NCBI GenBank assembly: GCA_025054955.1 | Contig: JANWZE010000115.1 | Coordinates: 1 to 52,950, forward strand | DNA: 52,950 nt | Direction of reading: 5' to 3' | Source: Blastocatellia bacterium | GTDB lineage: Bacteria; Acidobacteriota; Blastocatellia; HR10; J050 | Part shown: positions 45,301-52,950 of the stretch, in pieces | How positions within the stretch are numbered: position 1 is the stretch's first letter | Layout of the letters: each line of letters opens with the position of its first letter | The notes under the pieces: generated by a model | Databases searched by the model: none | Seen by the model: the letters and a program-made list of their open reading frames with translations, nothing else | Told to the model about the DNA's origin: nothing | Made by a program: the position numbers and the translations under genes

Positions 45301-48300
45301 CTAATCGCCGGCAGCATGTTGAGCTTTGCTCATGTCCACGTTATCGTCCAGCAGTTGGGCTAGTTCATTTTCATCAACGAGGTCGCTGAGCAGTTGATCA
45401 ACATCCTGTTCGGAGAGTTGATCCAGTTGCTGCAATAACGTTTCCGGCTGTTGTTCGACCACGCTGGGCCGGATGTCGGCTTCGGTCGGCGCAGCCGCGT
45501 CCGCGCCGGTCAACAGTTTTAAGACGACGTGGGACAATTTGAGCACGGTTGGCCCTCGCATCAATTCCACCGTCGGCAGCGTGACGCCGATCTCTTTTTC
45601 AATGCGGTTTTTCAGTTCAACGGCCATGAGCGAATCGAGACCTAATTCATTGAGCGGCCGCTCCGCATCAAGATGGGCTGCTGAAGCGCCGAGCACACGA
45701 GCCACCTGTTCTTTCAGGTGCGCTTCAATCAACGGCTGACGGTCTGCCGGTTCAGCAGCCATGACGAGGTCACGGAGCCGAACACCATCTTGCGCTGTTT
45801 GCTGATCAGTGGCGTGAGGATTCACCAGCAACGAGAATCGCGGCGAGGTGCGCGCGGCGACCGTATGCGACCATTGTCGCCAATCCACGTTCATCACGCC
45901 GGCGTGGACAGCGTGCTTGAGCATCAATCGGGCCATCGCCTCAGCGGCTTGTCGAGCCGTGAAGCCCTTGAACCCGAAGTTGCTCACGTGTTGTCCGATT
46001 TCCTCATGTCGCGCCACATAGCCGGTATCAGCCACGCGCCCCCAGTTGATCGTGAGCGCCGGCAGACCATGCGTCCGGCGATAATAGGCCATGGCGTCCA
46101 AAAAGGCGTTGGCTGCCGCATAGTTGCTCTGAGCAGGATTGCCCAAGATTGACGTGAGCGAAGAAAACATGATGAAGAAGTCGAGCGGTCGGTCTTGCGT
46201 CAAGCGATGCAGATGCCACGCGCCGGCCACTTTTGGTTGCATCACCTTTTTGAACCGTTCCGTTGTTTGCTGCATGAGGACGCCGTCGTCGAGCACCAAC
46301 GCCGAGTGAATCACGCCGCGCAACGGCGGCATGGCGCGATCTATTTCGGCGATGACGCGCTCAACATCTGTTGCTCGACTGACATCTCCCTTGAAGACGC
46401 GAACGTTGAGGCCGCGCTGCTCCAGCCGACCGATGATCTCTTGGGCCTCATCCGTGCTCGGGCCGCTACGACTCATCAGCGCCAGGTGGCGCGCGCCATG
46501 CTCGCTCATCCACGCAGCGATGGCCAATCCCAGGCCGCTTGTGCCACCAACGATCAGATAGCTACTCTCCGGCGAGAACGAGATTGTCTGTTCAACCAAC
46601 GGTTCGACCGGCACGCGCTTGTCCGAGAGCGAGACGATGATTTTCCCGACGTGCTTGGCTTGCGCCATGTGACGGAAGGCTTGAATGGCATCGCCAAGAG
46701 TAAACACCCGGTAAGGCAACGGGTGAATCTCTCGTTGCTCCAACAAGCCAACGATGTCCCGCAGAAGCGAAGCAATCAAGCTGGGACGGTCAGCCATCAC
46801 GCGGGCCAGATCAATCGCAAAAAACGACAGGTTATTTTTGAACACTCGCAATCCCAATTTGCTGTTTTGATAAATGTCCCGCTTGCCGATTTCCAGGAAT
46901 CGTCCATAGGGCGCGAGCGAGGCCAGTCCTTTGGCAATGGCTTCGCCGGCCAGCGAGTTGAGCACGAGGTCAACACCGCGGCCATTGGTGATCGCATGAA
47001 TTTCATCGGCGAAGGCCAATGAGCGAGAATCCATCACATGCGCGACGCCGAGCGCTTTGAGGAATGCTCGTTTTTGGGGCGTCCCTGCAGTGGCGAAAAT
47101 TTCAGCGCCCGCGCGTTGAGCCAGTTGAATGGCTGCCAATCCAACGCCGCCGGTGCCGGCCTGTATTAACACGCGCTCGCCCGCTGTCAAGCGGCCCAAG
47201 TGAGAGAGCGCGTAATGCGCGGTGAGGAACGCAATCGGCACCGTCGCGGCCTCTTCAAAACTCAGATGGGCTGGCTTGCGAGCGACGAACGCTGCCTTGG
47301 TGATGACAAACGAACCAAAACTTTGCGGCGCGATGGCCATGACCTCGTCGCCAACCGCAAACTCCTTCACGGCATCGCCAACAGCCGTGATCACGCCAGC
47401 GCATTCATCACCGAGCCACAGGTAATCGTCACCATCGGTGGGATAAATGCCGAGCGCTTTCATGACATCGCGGAAGTTCAAAGCAACAGCCCGCACCTGA
47501 ATCTCGACTTCATCCGCTTGCGGTTGCCGGCGCTCAACTTCTGTGAGCATCAGGTCATCGAGCACGCCCGGCGTGGTGATTTGCAGGCGAATCGCGTCGC
47601 GTTGCGGATCAAGCTGCTTTTTCGCGCGCGCCGAGGATTTGTGCAACGAAGCGCGCGCTACGCGCGACACATAGCGAGCCGCTCCCCGCAGTGCAATCTC
47701 GTTTTCTTCATCTGGATTGAGCAGTTCTTCGCAGAGTGAGTCAATGTCACGCGGCGTGATCGTTGGGCTGAGGTCAACGAGCCGACACTCGAATTCGGGT
47801 AGCTCATTGCTGATGACGCGGCCCAGGCCGATCAATGGCGATTGCATCGGCGAAACCAGTTGGCCCTGCCGGCCGACGGGCTGCGCGCCGTTGGTAATCA
47901 GCCACAGTCGCGGCTGCGGACCGGCTGAGGCGTGCAACCAGGCTTGAACAAGATGCAGCACGCTATGACAGCTCAGATCAACGGATCGTTCCAACGCGGC
48001 GGCGTCCGCAGTGGCCGCTGATGGGCTATCCAGGCTCCAACAGTAGATCAACCCGTCAAGTGAACCGCCGACAGCCTGACGCAATTGCTCAAAATCGTCT
48101 GGTTGATTGAGGCGAATCTGATAGCGTCGCCCGTCGTAGCATTGAAAACTCTCGCCGTGAGTGACCAGCGTTGTCTGATCGCCAGCTTTGATCAATCGGT
48201 CGGCCAATTGCTCGGCGATGCCGCCCTCGTCGGCAAAGATTAACCAGCGGCGCGATGGTTGCTCAGCCGCGGCTGGCGCGCAGGTGATCTCGGTAGGCGC

Positions 48301-51300
48301 TGTGTCAGCCGCCAGCGGAAGACGAGCAAACAACACAACCTGTCCTGTCTCGGTCACGCCGTCGGTATCAGAGATAGCAAACGGGTCTGAAAATCCCATC
48401 TCCTCAAACAACGCGATCCAACGCTGGCGGGTCAACAGGGCATACGAGGGTCGCAGGTCGGTATCAGTGAAGCGCCACCAGCCTTCCATCAAGCCAAAGA
48501 CAAGGTCGGCCCAGCGCACCGGAATGTCCACTTCCAAACAGATGAACAATCCGCCGGGCGCCAGCAACTGTTTCACATGTTGCAGACTGACGCGCAAGTC
48601 CTGCGTGGCATGAAGCACATCTGAAGCAATGATGAAATCGAACGAATGAGGCGTGAAGCCTTGTTCGGTAGGGTCTTTCTCGATGTCCAACAGGCGCGCG
48701 CTGAGGAACGGATAAGATTGGAATTTGTCTTCAGCTTTGTGAAGAAATACGGGTGAGATGTCTGAGAGCACGTATTCCACCTGGTCGGGGGGCAGCGCCG
48801 GCAGTATGTAGGATGTCATGCCGGCTGTGCCGGCACCGATTTCCAGGATGCGCACCCGTCGTCCTTCAGGCAGTTGATCGAGCGCCAGCGACACGGCTTT
48901 CGCCGCGAGCAGGTTGTAGACTTTGAACGACGGCGAATCTTGATAGTGATGCTCAGCCGTGGTTTGATTTCCATCGGGGAACAACAGGTGCAGCGGGTTG
49001 ATCCGCCCTGTCAGCAGATCGGCTAATCGTTGGCCGAATTCGCTGACTAACATTGATTCCGAATATGCCGCCGGGAACCGGTAGACCAGAGAACGCCACA
49101 ACGATTCGGTCTCCAGCGGCGGGGGCGTCTGCAGAACGCGCCAGCGCTGATCCTGCTTTTCGAGGTATCCATCGCGCGCCAGCATGTCCAGGTAACGGCC
49201 GACCACGCGATGATGTGGTGGGATGATCCCTAATCGTTCGGTCAGTGACGCAATGGTCACTTCATCGCCGGGTTGAAAATCCCAGCCAAGCTGGCGGAAG
49301 GCGTTGATCACATAGGCGGCGCACAAGCGGTCTAGGTCTGGCTCAATTTCACGGAATCGGCGCAGCCAGCCCAGTTCTTCGGTAGTTTGATCAACGTAAG
49401 CTTGCAATTGATCGCGCATCGCTGCTGCCGGTGGCAGAAAATCAACGACGCGCGGCGATGTAGAAGCGGTTGCTCTCTCTTTGAGTCGCCAGGGGTAATC
49501 GTATATCCAGTTTTCAAGCGACTCGGATGAGATGTCGCGAACCGTGTCAATTGACTGAGCCGTGAGTCGGCGAATCTCCATGCACAGCCTACCCTCAGCG
49601 TCAAAGAAGCGCATGTTGCCGGCGAGCGCTTTATCAGTTTTCTGTACCAACTGGGCATGGCTCCACATGCGGCCTTCGGGGCGATGGTAAAACCGAATTT
49701 GCTCCACCTGCACAGGCAAGCACACATCGGATTCGGCGTCCACTGTTTCAGAAAAGACGTGGAAACAACCATCGAGGAATGCCGGATGATAGAGGTAGGA
49801 CGCTGACTCAGCAGCGATTGCCTCGGGCTGTACGACGATGCCAATAGCTTCGCCATAGCGACGCCAGATTTGTTCGACGCCCTGGAAGCAGGGACCGAAC
49901 TCCAGGCCGTTGTCGCGAAAGCGTTGATAGCGCGTCTGGCGTGAAACGCGCTCAGGGCAGCGTTTTTGTACTTGTTCAATCTCGAAATCAATTGTGGGTT
50001 GTTGCGCCGGTTCCCAGCGGATTTTGCCGGTGGCATGCAACGTCCAGGTGTGTTGAGTAGCAGGACGGCTGCTGATGGCAAATGAAGAGTCAGTCGCATA
50101 AACCACTGTCTGAATGATTGGCGATGGCCCCGCTTCGGGAATAAACAGCGCTCGATGAAAATCTACATCTTCGACAATCAATGTGCCGGCGCCGAAGATT
50201 TCTTGAGCAGCCGCCAAGGCCATTTCTATGTAGCACGCCGCAGGAAACACCACATGACCTTGCACGCGATGATCAAGCAGGTACGGGAAGAGAACACGGC
50301 TGACTTCTGCATGCCAGGTCGGATCGGCAGCGGTCTGCCGGTGACCCAACAGCGGATGAGCAACAGTGGCCAAGCGCGTCGCTTTCACCGTTTCGCACTC
50401 ATGCCAGTAGGATTGATGTTGCCAAGGATAAAGCGGCAGCTTGAGCGGTCGGCTTCGCTCTGGATGTACCACGTCCCAGTTAATCGGATAGCCGGCGCCA
50501 AACAACGCGCCCAGCGAACCCAACAGGTGAAGGCGCTCAGGCTCTTGTCGGCGCAACGAGTGAATCACCAAGCCGCGTTGCTGCTGGTGTTGCAGACATT
50601 CATTGACATAGCCAGCAAGCACCGGGTGAGGGCTAATTTCCACGAAATGCCGATAGCCTTGCTCAATGAGCCCGTTGATGGCCGGACCGAACCGCACGCT
50701 CTGACGCACGTTGCTCCACCAATAATCGGCTGTCAGATGCGATCCATCTGTCGGTTGAGCGGTCACGGTCGAGTACATCAGTCGGGCGGCCGGCTGTGGG
50801 CGCAATCCATCCAACGAGGCAAGTAATTCATCACGAACCGGATTCATCTGGGCGCTGTGAAACGCATACTGAACGCGAAGGAAGCTGAAGAAGAGCTGTC
50901 GCTGTTCCAACTGTTGCGCAATCTCTTCGAGCGCCTCAGCCTCGCCCGACAGCGTGACCGACGTAGGACTGTTGATAGCAGCCAGCGAGACACGCTCTCC
51001 GTATGGTTGCAATAACTGGAGCGCCTCTTCAGCCGTGACGCCGGCGCCGAGCATCCGACCCTTAGATGAGGCGAGGTCCATGCAGCGACCGCGATGGTAA
51101 ATCACCTTCAACGCCGTTTCCAGATCATAAATGCCGGCGATGTGAGCGGCGGCCACCTCACCCACACTATGGCCGATGACCGCATCAGGTTCAATCCCCC
51201 AACTGCGCCACAGAGCTGCCAATGCCACTTGTATGGCGAAAATGGAAGGTTGCGAGATAGCCGTTTCATGCATGCGCGAGTTGGCTTCGTCTTTGGTTAG

Positions 51301-52950
51301 CTCTTCGAGCAAAGACCATGGCGCAATCGGCCGTAGCAACTCGTCACACTCTTGGATCACCTGACGGAAGACAGGCTCTTGCGCCAGCAGTTGACGACCC
51401 ATGCCCCACCATTGCGGCCCTTGACCGGAAAAGACGAAAACAAGCGGCGGTCGCGGGCCGAGCGCGGCTTGCCCAACGCGCATGGCAGGGCGCGTTTCGC
51501 CGGCCACAAATGCTTCGAGCTGCGCAATCAGCTCGTCAATCGTCTCAGCGACGATCGTGAGTCGGTAATCATGATGAGTTCGACGATGACTGAGATTGTA
51601 GGCCAGCTCCGCTAAGGAAATTGCCCCAGCCTGCTCACGCAAGAACGTGACGTAGGATTGTGCTAGTGCCTTCAACGCTTCAGGGCTGCGAGCCGAAAGT
51701 GGCACAAGGATTGGCAATGGCGCTTCTGCATGAGCCGCTGCATGTTGCTCCTGCCGACCGGACACGTCAGATGGCCGACTTGAAATTGATTGCACCGTCT
51801 GAAGGCTTATGTCTGATGTTTGGCTTGTGATGTTTGACTTCTGATGTTTGACTTCTGATGTCTGACGTCTGTGGTCTTCAAAGCCTTGCAACAAGACATG
51901 CGCATTGGTTCCTCCAAAGCCAAACGAATTGACGCCGGCCAGGCGCGGCCCACCGCCGTTTTGCGGCCACGGTTCCAGTCGGTCTTGAATGCGCAATTTG
52001 AGTTGCTCGAAATTGATGTAAGGGTTGGGCGTGTTGAAATGCAAGTTGGGAGGGATCATGCCATGGTGCAGCGCCAGCGCCGTTTTAATCAGGCCGGCAA
52101 TGCCTGATCCGGCTTCCAGGTGACCGATATTGGTTTTGACCGAGCCAACACGGCAATAATCGCCATCAGGCCGATTGGCCGACAAGACCTGACCTAACGC
52201 GTTGGCTTCGATAGGGTCACCGACGAGCGTGCCTGTGCCGTGCGCTTCGATATACTGAATCTGTTCTGGAGCAATCCCAGCTTGCTGGCAGGCCTCGCGC
52301 AACATGGCCGCTTGCGCTTGTTCATTGGGGACGGTGATGCCGTTGGTGCGTCCGTCTTGGTTGATGGCCGTCGCGCGAATGAGCGCATAAATCGGATCAT
52401 CATCGGCCAGCGCCTGCGAGAGCGGCTTCAGGAGCACTACGCCGACGCCTTCCGCTCTAACGAACCCATTGCCATCGGCGTCAAACGCCTTGCATCGTCC
52501 GTGCGGTGACAGCATGGATAATCGGCTGAATCCAATGAATGCCTCCGGGCAGATGATGATGTTAATACCGGCAGCTATCGTCACATCCGATTCACCTGTC
52601 CAAAGACTACGGCAAGCTAGATGCGCCGCCACGAGCGACGATGAACAGGCCGTGTCAACAATCAGACTCGGGCCTTTGAAATCGAAACAGTACGAAAGGC
52701 GATTGGCGACGATACTCATGACGCCGCCCGTCGTCGTGTAGGTGTCAATTGTATTGCGCTCCTGATGGGTAGACTGAATCTGCGCGTAGTCATTCGTGGA
52801 GATGCCGACAAAGACGCCGGTGCGTCGTTGCGAAAGTCGGTCGAGCGGCTGTCCGGCGTCTTCAATAGCCTCGTAGGCCACTTCCAGCAGGAGCCGTTGC
52901 TGCGGGTCCATTTGCGCCGCCTCGCGCGGCGAGATACCGAAAAATCGAGC
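45301..52950 (-). CDS. Type I highly reducing PKS, one C-methylating module, 5' truncated
   Basis: At least 2549 residues; the frame is open to the right edge, where it reads RFFGISPREAAQMDPQQR, so the start lies outside. Order and approximate visible residues: KS (TACSSSLVA at 100; EAHGTGT; KTNIGHLEAG), AT (GHSVGE at 593, YAFHS at 694, malonyl-like), DH (DHRVQGHVVFP at 895; FLDGCFHVF), C-methyltransferase (ILEIGAGTAGMTS at 1370), structural KR remnant, ER (GTGGVGLAAIQLA at 1930), KR (GGTSGLGLA at 2135; SNYAAANAF), ACP (GLDSLMA at 2437). All catalytic motifs look intact, predicting a saturated alpha-methyl acyl chain per cycle. An acidic helical tail after the ACP may dock onto the NRPS. The KS-AT linker holds a heptamer repeat. 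Confidence 0.95.
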   Translation of the reverse strand, partial: ARFFGISPREAAQMDPQQRLLLEVAYEAIEDAGQPLDRLSQRRTGVFVGISTNDYAQIQSTHQERNTIDTYTTTGGVMSIVANRLSYCFDFKGPSLIVDTACSSSLVAAHLACRSLWTGESDVTIAAGINIIICPEAFIGFSRLSMLSPHGRCKAFDADGNGFVRAEGVGVVLLKPLSQALADDDPIYALIRATAINQDGRTNGITVPNEQAQAAMLREACQQAGIAPEQIQYIEAHGTGTLVGDPIEANALGQVLSANRPDGDYCRVGSVKTNIGHLEAGSGIAGLIKTALALHHGMIPPNLHFNTPNPYINFEQLKLRIQDRLEPWPQNGGGPRLAGVNSFGFGGTNAHVLLQGFEDHRRQTSEVKHQKSNITSQTSDISLQTVQSISSRPSDVSGRQEQHAAAHAEAPLPILVPLSARSPEALKALAQSYVTFLREQAGAISLAELAYNLSHRRTHHDYRLTIVAETIDELIAQLEAFVAGETRPAMRVGQAALGPRPPLVFVFSGQGPQWWGMGRQLLAQEPVFRQVIQECDELLRPIAPWSLLEELTKDEANSRMHETAISQPSIFAIQVALAALWRSWGIEPDAVIGHSVGEVAAAHIAGIYDLETALKVIYHRGRCMDLASSKGRMLGAGVTAEEALQLLQPYGERVSLAAINSPTSVTLSGEAEALEEIAQQLEQRQLFFSFLRVQYAFHSAQMNPVRDELLASLDGLRPQPAARLMYSTVTAQPTDGSHLTADYWWSNVRQSVRFGPAINGLIEQGYRHFVEISPHPVLAGYVNECLQHQQQRGLVIHSLRRQEPERLHLLGSLGALFGAGYPINWDVVHPERSRPLKLPLYPWQHQSYWHECETVKATRLATVAHPLLGHRQTAADPTWHAEVSRVLFPYLLDHRVQGHVVFPAACYIEMALAAAQEIFGAGTLIVEDVDFHRALFIPEAGPSPIIQTVVYATDSSFAISSRPATQHTWTLHATGKIRWEPAQQPTIDFEIEQVQKRCPERVSRQTRYQRFRDNGLEFGPCFQGVEQIWRRYGEAIGIVVQPEAIAAESASYLYHPAFLDGCFHVFSETVDAESDVCLPVQVEQIRFYHRPEGRMWSHAQLVQKTDKALAGNMRFFDAEGRLCMEIRRLTAQSIDTVRDISSESLENWIYDYPWRLKERATASTSPRVVDFLPPAAAMRDQLQAYVDQTTEELGWLRRFREIEPDLDRLCAAYVINAFRQLGWDFQPGDEVTIASLTERLGIIPPHHRVVGRYLDMLARDGYLEKQDQRWRVLQTPPPLETESLWRSLVYRFPAAYSESMLVSEFGQRLADLLTGRINPLHLLFPDGNQTTAEHHYQDSPSFKVYNLLAAKAVSLALDQLPEGRRVRILEIGAGTAGMTSYILPALPPDQVEYVLSDISPVFLHKAEDKFQSYPFLSARLLDIEKDPTEQGFTPHSFDFIIASDVLHATQDLRVSLQHVKQLLAPGGLFICLEVDIPVRWADLVFGLMEGWWRFTDTDLRPSYALLTRQRWIALFEEMGFSDPFAISDTDGVTETGQVVLFARLPLAADTAPTEITCAPAAAEQPSRRWLIFADEGGIAEQLADRLIKAGDQTTLVTHGESFQCYDGRRYQIRLNQPDDFEQLRQAVGGSLDGLIYCWSLDSPSAATADAAALERSVDLSCHSVLHLVQAWLHASAGPQPRLWLITNGAQPVGRQGQLVSPMQSPLIGLGRVISNELPEFECRLVDLSPTITPRDIDSLCEELLNPDEENEIALRGAARYVSRVARASLHKSSARAKKQLDPQRDAIRLQITTPGVLDDLMLTEVERRQPQADEVEIQVRAVALNFRDVMKALGIYPTDGDDYLWLGDECAGVITAVGDAVKEFAVGDEVMAIAPQSFGSFVITKAAFVARKPAHLSFEEAATVPIAFLTAHYALSHLGRLTAGERVLIQAGTGGVGLAAIQLAQRAGAEIFATAGTPQKRAFLKALGVAHVMDSRSLAFADEIHAITNGRGVDLVLNSLAGEAIAKGLASLAPYGRFLEIGKRDIYQNSKLGLRVFKNNLSFFAIDLARVMADRPSLIASLLRDIVGLLEQREIHPLPYRVFTLGDAIQAFRHMAQAKHVGKIIVSLSDKRVPVEPLVEQTISFSPESSYLIVGGTSGLGLAIAAWMSEHGARHLALMSRSGPSTDEAQEIIGRLEQRGLNVRVFKGDVSRATDVERVIAEIDRAMPPLRGVIHSALVLDDGVLMQQTTERFKKVMQPKVAGAWHLHRLTQDRPLDFFIMFSSLTSILGNPAQSNYAAANAFLDAMAYYRRTHGLPALTINWGRVADTGYVARHEEIGQHVSNFGFKGFTARQAAEAMARLMLKHAVHAGVMNVDWRQWSHTVAARTSPRFSLLVNPHATDQQTAQDGVRLRDLVMAAEPADRQPLIEAHLKEQVARVLGASAAHLDAERPLNELGLDSLMAVELKNRIEKEIGVTLPTVELMRGPTVLKLSHVVLKLLTGADAAAPTEADIRPSVVEQQPETLLQQLDQLSEQDVDQLLSDLVDENELAQLLDDNVDMSKAQHAAGD
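51806..51868 (-). repeat. Nine-unit heptamer array inside the PKS coding sequence
   Basis: On the coding strand nine consecutive 7-bp units (ACGTCAG, ACATCAG, AAGTCAA, ACATCAG, AAGTCAA, ACATCAC, AAGCCAA, ACATCAG, ACATAAG) occupy 63 bp, encoding a Ser/Thr/Gln-rich stretch between KS and AT. Sixty-three is a multiple of 3, so the frame is kept. Confidence 0.85.

Overview
The window looks like a piece of a Gram-negative, heterotrophic chromosome, most plausibly an acidobacterium (Blastocatellia-like). This is inferred, not proven: the clues are an Oar-type TonB receptor with an N-terminal carboxypeptidase-like domain, an OmpA protein with Ig/PKD-like repeats, a Kdo-hydroxylase-like gene (implying LPS), futalosine-route menaquinone synthesis (MqnA), and many dispersed short palindromic and heptameric repeats between genes. 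No rRNA, tRNA, CRISPR array, transposase or phage gene was seen.

Layout. 1-0.7 kb: C-terminal end of a superfamily 1 helicase. 1.2-6.6 kb (minus): OmpA-like protein, mqnA, and a tight ribA-yggS-yggT-yggU operon. 6.9-9.5 kb (plus): purF, then a secreted ComEC-type metallo-beta-lactamase protein with its DUF3006 partner. 9.5-10.3 kb: a repeat-rich gap ending in a strong promoter with a structured leader. 10.3-13.4 kb (plus): hsp20-dnaK-grpE. 13.6-18.1 kb (minus): a small secreted PPC-like protein, and lon translationally coupled to a GAF-SpoIIE phosphatase. 18.3-20.1 kb: Kdo-hydroxylase-like gene facing a patatin-like lipase. 20.2-24.4 kb: glyoxylate shunt (aceA-aceB) divergent from an IclR-family regulator, with two matching palindromes flanking the aceA promoter. 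24.4-30.3 kb (minus): acyl-CoA ligase, KAS III-like enzyme, two alpha/beta hydrolases (one with an FN3 domain) and a secreted protein. 30.6-33.9 kb: TonB-dependent receptor.

34.0-52.95 kb (minus) is a biosynthetic gene cluster running off the right edge. A fully reducing, C-methylating type I PKS module (KS-AT-DH-cMT-psiKR-ER-KR-ACP) feeds a two-module NRPS with an unusual tandem condensation pair and a C-terminal reductase (C-C-A-T-C-A-T-R). A PAPS-dependent sulfotransferase starts four bases after the NRPS stop, and an Sfp-type phosphopantetheinyl transferase follows. The simplest reading is a methyl-branched acyl-dipeptide released reductively as an aldehyde or alcohol, possibly capped as a sulfate ester. 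This is the most likely undescribed system here.

At finer scale the window carries heptamer tandem repeats, one of them inside the PKS reading frame, a three-armed palindromic element, a 41-bp palindromic duplication, an 18-bp-arm inverted repeat between aceA and aceB, and a dispersed ~90-bp repeat pair.
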